Assembly (NCBI GenBank): GCA_902362715.1
Contig: CABIXN010000001.1
Span: forward strand, 667,548 to 731,547
Origin: Lachnospiraceae bacterium
Lineage (GTDB): Bacteria; Bacillota; Clostridia; Lachnospirales; Lachnospiraceae
Length of the DNA: 64,000 nt
Direction of reading: 5' to 3'
The first letter of the stretch is position 1, and each line of letters begins with the position of its first letter. This document shows positions 44,589 through 52,575 of this stretch, piece by piece. The notes beneath the pieces were generated by a model. It did no database searches. It was not told the DNA's origin and saw only the letters and a program-made list of their open reading frames with translations. Position numbers and translations under genes: made by a program.

Positions 44589-46295
44589 TTAAAAAGAATC
44601 GCTGTAGGACAGGATTTTTTTCCGTTCCATCTTAATCATACACTTTTTTTTATAAAAAGCGATGCCATACCGGATCCAGGCAGTATATCCTTCATCAGGC
44701 AGCCAGGCATCATACTGCTTTTCTTCAATCTGGTTAAGAGCTTCCTGTGCTCTCTTTTCCATGTCAGCAAAAGTCCTGGCAATTTTTAATTCAATGACAA
44801 CCGGAGGAATGGTCTCATCCAGATGATAAATACAAATATCGTAACGTCCTGTTCCACCTTCTCGATTTGATTTAACCAAATAATCCTTAAGATTTGCCAA
44901 AATACCGACGAGAAAGCCATGGTAGAAGGCTTCTTTATTATCCATATAACTGATGGTCCCACGCAGCTCCTGAGTCAGCAGCTGCTGAAAAACAGCCACA
45001 TCCCCTTTCAGCATAGCCGCATACATGGCAGACAGATCTTTGATCTTTACTTCATCCCTAAACCAGTTCGTCACAGTGTTGTCATAAATATAAAGTACTT
45101 CTTTATTTGGAATGGCCATAGTAATATAACGATTGACACCATCCATCCGGACAGATACGCCTTTTAGATATCCTGTAAAATAAAGAAAATTCCAAAGGTT
45201 TTCTTCCGAAGTATGGATATCTTCATAGGTGATATCATCATGAATACGTTTCTCAATAGTTTCACCATTCATCAGCTTTTCAATTTGTTCACGTACCTCA
45301 CTGCTTGCATGATAGACTAAATCTTTGACTATACTGTTGGAGCTGGTATTGCTCCAAGCGGCAGTTGGAAATGAATTTGGGTTAATCAACAATCTTTTTA
45401 TATAATTGATGACACTCCATGGATTATAAACTTCTGTCTGTCCAAACAGATAACCATCATACCAGTCTTTCATGGTGGGCATACTTGCTTCACAGTGATA
45501 AAACGACAGCATCTCAGTTACTTCTTTTTGAACGAATCCAAAATATTCATCATAATCTTCATTTAAAATAGAAATAACATCCAGATTATTCAATCCGGTA
45601 AAAACAGATTCTTTGCTAATTCTCAAACAGCCTGTTACAACCGAAAAAGCCAGATAAGGATTTGTTTTCAGTGCTGACTCAAACAGCGAACGGATAAAGC
45701 AAATCATCTCATCATAAAAACCGTTATAATAAGCATTCTCAAGGGGAACATCGTATTCATCAATGAGAATAACCGCTGGCTTTTCGTAATAAGTGTAAAG
45801 ACATTTGGATAAAAAAGCCAGCGACGTCAGGTAATCACCGGGCCCTCCCTGCTGATTACGAATCCGGTTGAATTTATCTTTATCCGCATATTCAAGGGCA
45901 GATATAATCATTTTATGACGATCATATTCATTGGCAATTGCTTCACACAGACAGGTATATGCATATTCATAGGTTCCCTGTTTTGCAGATTTAAGCGTCA
46001 GCATAATAACCGGATACTGTCCCATCTCCTGTGTATATTGCCTGCCAGCCTGCATAATTTTCAGACCATCAAACAGACTGCGGTTATCTTCTTTATTTTC
46101 CGTCCGTTCAAAATAATACCGGAGCATACTCAGATTAAGCGTCTTGCCAAAACGTCGTGGTCTGGTAAAAAGATTAACTTTTGCTTTCTGATCTAAAAGT
46201 TCTTTGATAAACCATGATTTATCCACATAATAATATTTACCTGTAATAATTTCTTTAAAATCATCAAAACCGATTGGCAATGGTGTATTCAACAT
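44589..46295 (-). CDS. AAA-ATPase-like protein with PD-(D/E)XK nuclease domain (DUF1703 type)
   Basis: 568 aa from the ATG at 46295 (AAGGGAG upstream). The N-terminal part matches the AAA-ATPase-like family: LPIGFDDFKEIITGKYYYVDKSWFI (in part GYYYVDKSWFI-like), the variant Walker A FTRPRRFGKT near residues 43-52, and a Walker B VILIDEYDVPLENA near 190. The C-terminal part has the nuclease-like pattern YDICIYHLDETIPPVVIELKIA (in part PPVVIELKIA), with the Asp and Glu-x-Lys of PD-(D/E)XK enzymes. Such genes are common and multi-copy in gut Firmicutes and Bacteroidetes; their function is not established. The gene is solitary, with mosaic repeats just upstream. Confidence 0.88.
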   Translation of the reverse strand: MLNTPLPIGFDDFKEIITGKYYYVDKSWFIKELLDQKAKVNLFTRPRRFGKTLNLSMLRYYFERTENKEDNRSLFDGLKIMQAGRQYTQEMGQYPVIMLTLKSAKQGTYEYAYTCLCEAIANEYDRHKMIISALEYADKDKFNRIRNQQGGPGDYLTSLAFLSKCLYTYYEKPAVILIDEYDVPLENAYYNGFYDEMICFIRSLFESALKTNPYLAFSVVTGCLRISKESVFTGLNNLDVISILNEDYDEYFGFVQKEVTEMLSFYHCEASMPTMKDWYDGYLFGQTEVYNPWSVINYIKRLLINPNSFPTAAWSNTSSNSIVKDLVYHASSEVREQIEKLMNGETIEKRIHDDITYEDIHTSEENLWNFLYFTGYLKGVSVRMDGVNRYITMAIPNKEVLYIYDNTVTNWFRDEVKIKDLSAMYAAMLKGDVAVFQQLLTQELRGTISYMDNKEAFYHGFLVGILANLKDYLVKSNREGGTGRYDICIYHLDETIPPVVIELKIARTFADMEKRAQEALNQIEEKQYDAWLPDEGYTAWIRYGIAFYKKKCMIKMERKKILSYSDSF

Positions 46296-46373
46296 GATCT
46301 CCCTTCTGTTACAGAATTCCAGTATAAATTGAGTATACCACAAAAATGGGGCAATGAACCATTCTTATGAAAA

Positions 46374-46640
46374 AGAATCCTGCGGCGGCGGGTTGCGCAA
46401 GCAACATGACTCCATTCCGCCGCAGTGCGATCATCAGCGGAGCGTTTTTTTTGCTCTATAGGAATCGATACTTATCAGCTTTATCACAACACGGTATTTC
46501 CTATTAAAGTGAAAAAGAATCCTGCCACGACAGGATTCTCCGCTCCGCCGCAGTGCGATCCACAGCGGAGCGTTTTTTTGCTCTATAGGAATCGATACTT
46601 ATCAGCTTTATCACAACACGGTATTTCCTATAGAGTGAAA
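46374..46640. repeat. mosaic hairpin repeat, copies 2 and 3 in tandem
   Basis: Two adjacent copies of the element seen at 20038. Copy 2 has GGCGGCGGGTTGCGCAAGC and ACATGACTCC, then CCGCCGCAGTGCGATC with AGCGGAGCG, then the CTCTATAGGAA module at 46454-46508, whose right end is changed to TTCCTATTAAAG. Copy 3 starts with AGAATCCTG/CAGGATTCT, repeats the middle hairpin and has a full module at 46581-46635. The open frames here are artefacts that also appear at 20090. Confidence 0.88.
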
Positions 46641-46699
46641 AATAGAATGAGGATGCCGCTCAATCATCTGATTTGATGACTTTGCAGCATCCTCATTCT
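46636..46699 (-). terminator. terminator of the tRNA-Glu transcript
   Basis: A perfect 13-bp stem AGAATGAGGATGC (46644-46656) / GCATCCTCATTCT (46687-46699), followed on the minus strand by ATTTTTC. It lies 28 nt after the tRNA 3' end. Confidence 0.8.
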
Positions 46700-46726
46700 T
46701 CGGGTTGGGCTGTTAAAAACAGTCAG

Positions 46727-46798
46727 CAGTTCGTACGGGAATCGAACCCGTGATTCCGCCGTGAGAGGGCGGCGTCTTAACCTCTTGACCAACGAACC
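46727..46798 (-). tRNA. tRNA-Glu (anticodon CTC)
   Basis: 72 nt on the minus strand. Acceptor GGTTCGT/ACGAACT (first pair G-U), D stem GTC/GAC, anticodon stem CCGCC/GGCGG around the loop CTCTCAC (anticodon CTC), T stem ACGGG/CCCGT with loop TTCGATT. The overall sequence follows the glutamate tRNA pattern of Firmicutes. CCA is not encoded. A strong promoter lies just upstream. Confidence 0.93.
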
Positions 46799-46810
46799 TC
46801 AACGAAAATT

Positions 46811-46839
46811 AGTATATTATATTGTTTCTAAAAAAGCAA
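46811..46839 (-). promoter_or_regulatory. promoter of tRNA-Glu
   Basis: On the minus strand TTGCTT (46834-46839) is 17 bp from TATACT (46811-46816). Transcription would begin about 5 nt before the tRNA. Confidence 0.75.
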
Positions 46840-46882
46840 GTACTTTTTACAATTTTTTCAAAAAACTGAAAAAAACATAAAA

Positions 46883-47014
46883 TGGCTTTCGCCATCCCCA
46901 TCTCGAAAATCGTAGATTTTCTCAACTGGCTTTCGCCATCCCCATCTCGAAAATCGTAGATTTTCTCCTTTGGCTTTCTCCATGCCCATCTCGAAAATCG
47001 TAGATTTTCTCGAT
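46883..47014. repeat. three tandem 44-bp palindromic repeats
   Basis: Units at 46883-46926, 46927-46970 and 46971-47014. Each has TGGCTTTCGCCATCCCCATC (third copy two changes) followed by the hairpin GAAAATC-GTA-GATTTTC and a variable 3-nt end. The reverse complement matches the modules at 14407-14585. They lie between the tRNA-Glu promoter and the rplT terminator; open frames across them are artefacts. Confidence 0.9.
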
Positions 47015-47034
47015 GCACGGCTGGCGCCGTATAT

Positions 47035-47100
47035 AAAAAAAGAATCCTCTGCTCTTTTCGAAATATGAATATTTCTCTCAGAGCAGAGGATTCTTTTTTT
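47035..47100. terminator. strong terminator of the infC-rpmI-rplT operon
   Basis: A 20-bp perfect stem AAAAAAAGAATCCTCTGCTC (47035-47054) / 47081-47100 with a 26-nt loop. The stem is A/T-tailed on both sides, so it could work in both directions. It begins 16 nt after the rplT stop. Confidence 0.85.
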
Positions 47101-47116
47101 ATGCATGGCTTGTAGC

Positions 47117-47473
47117 TTAAGCAAGTTTTGCTTTGGCTACTTCTACTAAGGATGTAAAGCCTGCTGCGTCGTTGACTGCCATTTCTGCCAGCATTTTTCT
47201 GTTGATTTCTACTTCTGCCAGTTTTAAACCATACATAAATTTGCTGTATGATAAACCGTTCATTCTTGCTGCAGCGTTAATACGCGCAATCCATAACTGT
47301 CTGAACTGTCTTTTTCTCTGTTTTCTTCCTGCATAAGAACTTGTTAAGGCTCTCATGACAGACTGTTTTGCTACACGATACTGTTTGGATCTTGCTCCTC
47401 TGTAGCCTTTTGCTAATTTTAATACTCTATTATGTTTTTTTCTAGCGTTTAAGCCGCCTTTAATTCTTGCCAT
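47117..47473 (-). CDS. rplT: 50S ribosomal protein L20
   Basis: 118 aa, full length. Binds 23S rRNA early in 50S assembly; in many Firmicutes it also represses its own operon through the leader. [40 protein letters not shown] and the [20 protein letters not shown] segment are family hallmarks. AAGGAGG precedes the ATG; 23 nt after rpmI. Confidence 0.98.
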   Translation of the reverse strand: MARIKGGLNARKKHNRVLKLAKGYRGARSKQYRVAKQSVMRALTSSYAGRKQRKRQFRQLWIARINAAARMNGLSYSKFMYGLKLAEVEINRKMLAEMAVNDAAGFTSLVEVAKAKLA

Positions 47474-47496
47474 GATTTCTATCCTCCTTAACTATC

Positions 47497-47694
47497 TTAC
47501 AGATATGGTAAAATTTTCTTCATGTTCTTAACATTAGAAGCATCTGTCATTGCAGCTTTTCTAAGATTTCTTTTTCTCTTAGTTGTTTTCTTAGTTAAGA
47601 TATGACTTTTATAAGCTTTATTTCTTTTTAATTTACCTGTTCCTGTTTTTTTGAAACGTTTTGCAGCTGCTCTGCTTGTTTTCATTTTTGGCAT
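47497..47694 (-). CDS. rpmI: 50S ribosomal protein L35
   Basis: 65 aa, full length. [20 protein letters not shown] and [20 protein letters not shown] are typical. AAGGAGG precedes the ATG. Middle gene of the infC operon. Confidence 0.98.
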   Translation of the reverse strand: MPKMKTSRAAAKRFKKTGTGKLKRNKAYKSHILTKKTTKRKRNLRKAAMTDASNVKNMKKILPYL

Positions 47695-47721
47695 TGTTGT
47701 TTCCTCCTTAATAAATAGTCT

Positions 47722-48228
47722 CTAACGTTTTTCAGCCAGAACCATGCTCATACTCCGGCCTTCAAGTTTTGGTGCCTTTTCCACTGTAGAAATATCACTC
47801 AGTTCCTTGGCAAAATCATCCAGAATATGTCTGCTGTTCTGCACATGGGCCATTTCTCTGCCGCGGAAACGAAGCGTTACTTTTACCTTATTTCCTTTGG
47901 AAATGAACTTTCTTGCTGCGTTCATTTTGGTGTTCAGATCATTTGTCTCGATATTCGGAGATAATCTTACTTCTTTCACCTCTACGGTTTTTTGTTTTTT
48001 CTTGGCCTCTTTTTCTTTTCTTGCCAGCTCATAACGGTATTTTCCGTAATCAATAATTTTGCAAACCGGCGGCTTTGCAGTAGGCGCGATTTTCACTAAA
48101 TCCAGCTCTGCTTCCTGTGCCAGTCTGTAAGCTTCTCTAGAAGACATGATTCCAAGCTGCTCTCCGTTTGTACCAATTAAGCGTACTTCCTTATCCCTGA
48201 TCTGTTCATTAATCTTTAACTCGCTAAT
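47722..48228 (-). CDS. infC: translation initiation factor IF-3, AUU start
   Basis: 168 aa when begun at the ATT codon at 48228. The first ATG (48147) would cut off the conserved N-terminal domain: the added codons read INEQIRDKEVRLIGTNGEQL, exactly the family N-terminus. GGAGGTG lies at normal distance before this ATT. Unusual AUU starts are a hallmark of infC and let IF-3 limit its own translation. The downstream part has LVKIAPTAKPPVCKIIDYGK and VRLSPNIETNDLNTK. The factor blocks premature subunit joining and checks initiator tRNA. First gene of infC-rpmI-rplT. Confidence 0.93.
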   Translation of the reverse strand: MSELKINEQIRDKEVRLIGTNGEQLGIMSSREAYRLAQEAELDLVKIAPTAKPPVCKIIDYGKYRYELARKEKEAKKKQKTVEVKEVRLSPNIETNDLNTKMNAARKFISKGNKVKVTLRFRGREMAHVQNSRHILDDFAKELSDISTVEKAPKLEGRSMSMVLAEKR

Positions 48229-48363
48229 GGTTTTACACCTCCAAAATAAAAAAAGTGGATAGGCAGACTATCCACAATCAATCCAAATTGTATTTGAAAT
48301 ATGAACCATAGTCGCCCAATTGCGCTAAGGTGAGAGTGGATACTCTACTTTGTTTCTAACAAC
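48229..48363 (-). promoter_or_regulatory. infC-rpmI-rplT leader with attenuator (L20-leader-like)
   Basis: The leader ends in a terminator: stem GTGGATAG/CTATCCAC (48255-48262 and 48268-48275) followed by a U run (48254-48248), just before the infC ribosome binding site. An upstream TATCCAC (48342-48336) can pair with the GTGGATA half and form an antiterminator; it also sits in a small local hairpin AGAGT/ACTCT. The layout fits the L20-controlled attenuator of Firmicute infC operons. Confidence 0.75.
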
Positions 48364-48369
48364 TCATTT

Positions 48370-48398
48370 AATCTAACATAAATTTATATGTTCGTCAA
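48370..48398 (-). promoter_or_regulatory. promoter of the infC operon
   Basis: On the minus strand TTGACG (48393-48398) is 17 bp from TAGATT (48370-48375). Transcription would begin near 48363, giving a leader of about 135 nt. Confidence 0.7.
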
Positions 48399-48498
48399 TA
48401 CTGTTTACGATTTTTCTTTCCAGCTTTTTTCTTTACGAAATATTGATTATCCGTTATGATAAAAACGGAAATTTTCCTTCAGAAAGGACATTGTTATT

Positions 48499-49353
48499 AT
48501 GGATAAATTTATTGATCTGCATGTACATTCTACTGCATCTGACGGTACATGTACACCTGCAGAACTTGTAAAACTTGCTCACAAAACGGGGCTTTTGGCT
48601 ATTGCCCTTACAGATCACGACAGTGTGGACGGCATTGAGGAGGCCCTTATGGCAGCTGACAGATTTCAGTTAGAACTGATCCCCGGAACAGAATTTTCAA
48701 CTGAATATCATGGAAAAGAAATTCATGTAGTGGGTCTTTATATTGATTATAAAAACAAAGCTCTCACAGATCAGCTCCGGCAGTTCAGAGATTTCAGAGA
48801 TCATCGAAATGAAAAAATGGTTCTGCGCCTCCAGGAAGAGGGTTTCTCCATTACTTACAATGATCTGCTTAAAACCTTCCCGGACTGCGTACTTACCCGC
48901 GCCCATATTGCCCGGTATTTATCTGACACCAAACAAGTTTCTTCTATTTCAGAAGTCTTTGACAAATATATCGGAGACGGATGCAGATGTTATGTGGACC
49001 GTCCCAAAGTTACTCCTATGGACGCTGTATCTTTGATTCACCAGGCAGGCGGAACTGCATTTCTGGCACATCCATGCCTCTATAAAATGAACCGCCGGGA
49101 ACTGACCGCCATGCTTGACGAGCTGGCAGGTGCCGGCCTTGACGGCATTGAAGCCGTATATTCCTGTAATCAGGGTTCTGATGAAAAAGATTTTAAAGCT
49201 CTTGCCGAACATTATCATATGATCATTTCCGGCGGCTCTGATTTCCACGGAACCAATAAGCCTTATATTAAGCTTGGCACCGGAAAAGGAAATTTAAAAA
49301 TTCCATACCGGATTTTGGAGAATATCAAAACATATCACCAAAAAGAAAAGTAA
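48499..49353 (+). CDS. PHP-domain phosphoesterase (nucleoside bisphosphatase-like)
   Basis: 284 aa. Metal-binding motifs of the PHP fold: DLHVHSTASDGT at residues 6-17, ALTDHDSVDG near 36-45, GTEFSTEYHGKEIHVVGLYI, TRAHIARYL, AFLAHPCLY and GGSDFHGTN near the end. The pattern matches the YciV/RNase AM-type enzymes that act on 3',5'-nucleoside bisphosphates or short RNA 5' ends; the exact substrate is not proven by sequence. AAAGGA precedes the ATG. A lone plus-strand gene, divergent from infC. Confidence 0.88.
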   Translation: MDKFIDLHVHSTASDGTCTPAELVKLAHKTGLLAIALTDHDSVDGIEEALMAADRFQLELIPGTEFSTEYHGKEIHVVGLYIDYKNKALTDQLRQFRDFRDHRNEKMVLRLQEEGFSITYNDLLKTFPDCVLTRAHIARYLSDTKQVSSISEVFDKYIGDGCRCYVDRPKVTPMDAVSLIHQAGGTAFLAHPCLYKMNRRELTAMLDELAGAGLDGIEAVYSCNQGSDEKDFKALAEHYHMIISGGSDFHGTNKPYIKLGTGKGNLKIPYRILENIKTYHQKEK

Positions 49354-49432
49354 CGCCAGGTCTTTTGGAAGCATTTACTTTCACAGACCGGCCGTTCCCC
49401 CACATTTCCAGAGCCTGCCGCCGCCCAAAAAG

Positions 49433-49498
49433 AATCTCCCCAGAAAAGACAGATTTACCGCGTAAAGCACCAATCAGCTTTTTATGGGGAGATTTTTA
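49433..49498 (+). terminator. terminator of the PHP gene
   Basis: AATCTCCCCA (49433-49442) pairs with TGGGGAGATT (49485-49494) across a 42-nt loop, followed by TTTATA. It lies 80 nt after the PHP stop. Nothing else is seen in 49354-49585. Confidence 0.65.
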
Positions 49499-49585
49499 TA
49501 CTGATTCATCAAAAATAGCCGCAAAACGATCAGAAAAACACATACTCCGTACAGATTTGATTCAGATTTCCTTATCTCACCAGCC

Positions 49586-50416
49586 TCAGCTTTTCTGCAA
49601 AACAAATTTATAAATGACCTCTGCCACCCCGTCGTGATCATTGTCTGCCTCTGTTACATAGTCGGCAGTTTCCTTTACTTTTTCTTCTGCATTTACCATA
49701 GCCGCGCCAATCTGAGCATTCTTCAGCATGGGAATATCATTTTCCTGGTCTCCCACTGCAATGGTATTATAAGGTGAAACATTTAAGAATCTGGTAAGAT
49801 ACAGCAGTCCGGCTCCCTTTGTAGCTCCCAGGGGACAATATTCCAGATATTCATCACTGGAGAAAAAGCTTGTGCAGCGCCCTGCTTCCCAGCCGGCATG
49901 TTCCTTTTGAAACTGTTCCAGTTTTTCTCTGTCATCCAGACTGATTAACAGCATTTTGGGCGGTTCTTCATTTAACATAGACCAGATATCTTTTTCAATC
50001 CGATAGGGCATATGGGTACGCTTCAAATAAACGTCTAGTTCCCTGGCAGCTTTCATTGCAAGCACCTTTGTGGCAGAATAGGTCTGTATATACAATCCCC
50101 ACTTCTGAGCTTCTGAGACAAGATATTCTGCGTACTCAATGGGAAGACGCTGTTCATGCAGGATACAGTCCGCCGCACAGTCATAAATAGCTCCCCCATT
50201 ATATGCAATCAGATAGCATCCTGTTCTTACAATTCCAAGTTCCTGAGCAATTTCCCGGCCGCTTGCTATGGCCCGTCCTGTGGCTATCACAACATAATGA
50301 CCTGCCTCTAGTACTTCCTGTATGGCCTTTTTATTTATTTCAGAAATTGTTTTATCACTTTTTAATAATGTTCCGTCCAAATCAACAAACAATATTTTTT
50401 TACTCAATAACCTCAC
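49586..50416 (-). CDS. Cof-type HAD-IIB phosphatase
   Basis: 276 aa. HAD motifs: FVDLDGTLLKSDKTIS (catalytic Asp pair) at the N-terminus, VVIATGRAIASG, a lysine near TKGAGLLYL, and AVGDQENDIPMLKNA. The cap is of the IIB type. Such enzymes dephosphorylate sugar phosphates or small cofactors; the substrate is unknown. The start is GTG at 50416 overlapping the ppk stop by 4 nt, so it is translated with ppk1. Confidence 0.9.
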   Translation of the reverse strand: MRLLSKKILFVDLDGTLLKSDKTISEINKKAIQEVLEAGHYVVIATGRAIASGREIAQELGIVRTGCYLIAYNGGAIYDCAADCILHEQRLPIEYAEYLVSEAQKWGLYIQTYSATKVLAMKAARELDVYLKRTHMPYRIEKDIWSMLNEEPPKMLLISLDDREKLEQFQKEHAGWEAGRCTSFFSSDEYLEYCPLGATKGAGLLYLTRFLNVSPYNTIAVGDQENDIPMLKNAQIGAAMVNAEEKVKETADYVTEADNDHDGVAEVIYKFVLQKS

Positions 50417-52560
50417 CCCTGAACTGGCTCGGCAGGTATAAATACCCGTTCCTGCTGAGCTGTTGTTTTCTTATTTACAATACATTTGGCCTCTTCACAA
50501 AACTGCATCTGGCTTCCCACCAGAATCTTTCCGCGTTTATCTATTTTCTCATAGGTTCCGTCCGGCTGCAAAATATGCGCCTTTACATTATCCGCCAGCT
50601 GAACATCCAGAATATGCCGTACCTTCTCCTTTAAAGTCTCATCTTCTACTGGAAACATAATTTCCACCCTCCGGTCAAGATTCCGCGGCATCCAGTCGGC
50701 GCTTCCCATGTAGTACTCTTCAAATCCGTCATTCTGAAAATAGAAAATACGGCTGTGCTCCAGGAAGTTCCCAACAATAGAGTGAACGCAGATATGTTCA
50801 CTGACCCCCAAAATGCCGGTTTTTAAACAGCAGATTCCCCGGATAATCAGTTCCACTCTGACTCCCGCCGCAGAAGCCTCATACAGCGCTTCAATAATTT
50901 CTTTATCACAAAGGGAATTCATTTTAGCAATAATATGCGCCTCTTTTCCGGCCTTTGCATGTTCTGTCTCTCTTTTAATCAGATACAGAAATTTTTTCCG
51001 AAGCCAGATTGGCGCCACCACTAGACGGTTCCAGTGTTTTGGTTCTGAATATCCCGACAGCATATTAAAGACTGCAGTTGCATCTTCCCCATAGCTCTCA
51101 GCGCAGGTAAACATCCCGGTGTCCGTATATAATTTTGCAGTGGAATCATTGTAGTTCCCGGTTCCAAGATGTACATATCTGCGGATTCCGTCTTCTTCTT
51201 TCCTTACCACCAGCGCTATTTTACTGTGTGTTTTTAATCCTACTAATCCATAAATTACGTGACAGCCGGCTTTCTCAAGCTTCTTCGCCCATACAATATT
51301 ATGCTCTTCATCAAATCTGGCTTTCAATTCCACAAGCACCGTCACCTGTTTACCGTTTTCGGCAGCCTGGGCTAAGGATGCAATAATCGGTGAATTTCCG
51401 CTTACCCTGTACAACGTCTGTTTAATAGCTAAAACATCCGGATCCACCGATGCCTGACGGATAAAATCAACCACCGGCTCAAAGGTCTGATATGGATGGT
51501 GAAGTAAAATATCACCCTTTTTTATCTGTTCAAAAATGTCTGAATGTTTTGGAATTTCAGGAACCGGCTGAGGTTTATACGGCACATTCCTCAGATGCTC
51601 GTACCCTTCAAGCCCGTACAGTTTCATTAAAAACGTCAGATCAATGGGACCCGGAATTTTATAGATATCTTCCTGGGCAATCTGAAAGGATTCTTTTAAA
51701 ATCTTCAACAGCTTTTTTTCAACTTTTTCATCTACTTCCAGCCGGATAACCTCACCCCACTGACGCTGTTTTAACTTACTTTCGATTTCCTTTAACAGAT
51801 CTTCCGCTTCATCCTCATCAATATTAAAGTCTGCATTCCGCATAACCCGGTACGGATAAGCACAGAGAATATCCTTGTCCAGAAACAGATGATGAAGATT
51901 TTTAGCAATCACCTGTTCCAGCAAAAGAAAGGTTTTCGGCTCCTGTTCATTGCCCGGAGGAATGGGAATAAACCTCGGCAGTACCGAAGGCACCTGAACG
52001 GTTGCAAATTCCGGTTTTATTTTTCCACCCTCTGTTTCCTTTCTGTCAGACAAAAGCGCCGCTATATTAAGGGTTTTATTTCGAATCAGAGGAAACGGCC
52101 GGGATGCGTCTACTGCCATAGGAGTTAAAACCGGGTAGACATTTTCCATAAAATACTGGTCCACATACTCCGACTGCTCTTTGGTCAGCTCCTCGCAGCT
52201 GTCTAAAATAACGATACCCTGGGTTCTCAGCGCTGGAATCAGGGAGCGGTTGTAGGTTGAATACTGGAGCTCCACCAGCTTTCTGGTATCTGCATTGATG
52301 GCCTCTAACTGCTCTTTTGCCGTCATTCCTGCAATATCTTTCTTTTTATATTTCGCATGAACCATATCCTTTAAGGAAGCCACACGAACCATGAAAAATT
52401 CATCCAGGTTAGACGATGTAATACTTAAAAATTTCAGACGTTCCAGAAGCGGAATTGACTTATCTCTTGCTTCATTTAAAACCCGGGCATTAAATTTTAA
52501 CCAGCTGAGTTCCCTGTTTTCAAAATATTCCGGTCTGTCAAATATACTTGTAGTTTCCAT
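50413..52560 (-). CDS. ppk1: polyphosphate kinase 1
   Basis: 715 aa, makes inorganic polyphosphate from ATP. FENRELSWLKFNARVLNEA at the N-terminus and SSNLDEFFMVRVASLKDMV (N domain), VLIDLKAR-like VLVELKARFDEEHNIVW, the phospho-histidine region GLKTHSKIALV and VHLGTGNYNDSTAKLYTD, and IIRGICCLKTG are all present. Length is normal. GGAGGGAG precedes the ATG. It lies between ppx and a HAD phosphatase in one operon, so synthesis and breakdown of polyphosphate are encoded together. Confidence 0.95.
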   Translation of the reverse strand: METTSIFDRPEYFENRELSWLKFNARVLNEARDKSIPLLERLKFLSITSSNLDEFFMVRVASLKDMVHAKYKKKDIAGMTAKEQLEAINADTRKLVELQYSTYNRSLIPALRTQGIVILDSCEELTKEQSEYVDQYFMENVYPVLTPMAVDASRPFPLIRNKTLNIAALLSDRKETEGGKIKPEFATVQVPSVLPRFIPIPPGNEQEPKTFLLLEQVIAKNLHHLFLDKDILCAYPYRVMRNADFNIDEDEAEDLLKEIESKLKQRQWGEVIRLEVDEKVEKKLLKILKESFQIAQEDIYKIPGPIDLTFLMKLYGLEGYEHLRNVPYKPQPVPEIPKHSDIFEQIKKGDILLHHPYQTFEPVVDFIRQASVDPDVLAIKQTLYRVSGNSPIIASLAQAAENGKQVTVLVELKARFDEEHNIVWAKKLEKAGCHVIYGLVGLKTHSKIALVVRKEEDGIRRYVHLGTGNYNDSTAKLYTDTGMFTCAESYGEDATAVFNMLSGYSEPKHWNRLVVAPIWLRKKFLYLIKRETEHAKAGKEAHIIAKMNSLCDKEIIEALYEASAAGVRVELIIRGICCLKTGILGVSEHICVHSIVGNFLEHSRIFYFQNDGFEEYYMGSADWMPRNLDRRVEIMFPVEDETLKEKVRHILDVQLADNVKAHILQPDGTYEKIDKRGKILVGSQMQFCEEAKCIVNKKTTAQQERVFIPAEPVQG

Positions 52561-52575
52561 GCTGCTCCCTCCCTG

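Noticed and set aside
46425..46676. 83-aa plus-strand frame resembling the 62-aa frame at 20090-20278
   Set aside because: The similarity arises because both lie on the same non-coding mosaic repeat; the frame breaks between copies.
46883..47014. Possible CRISPR array or small protein gene
   Set aside because: The 44-bp units are directly adjacent without spacers, and open frames are repeat artefacts.
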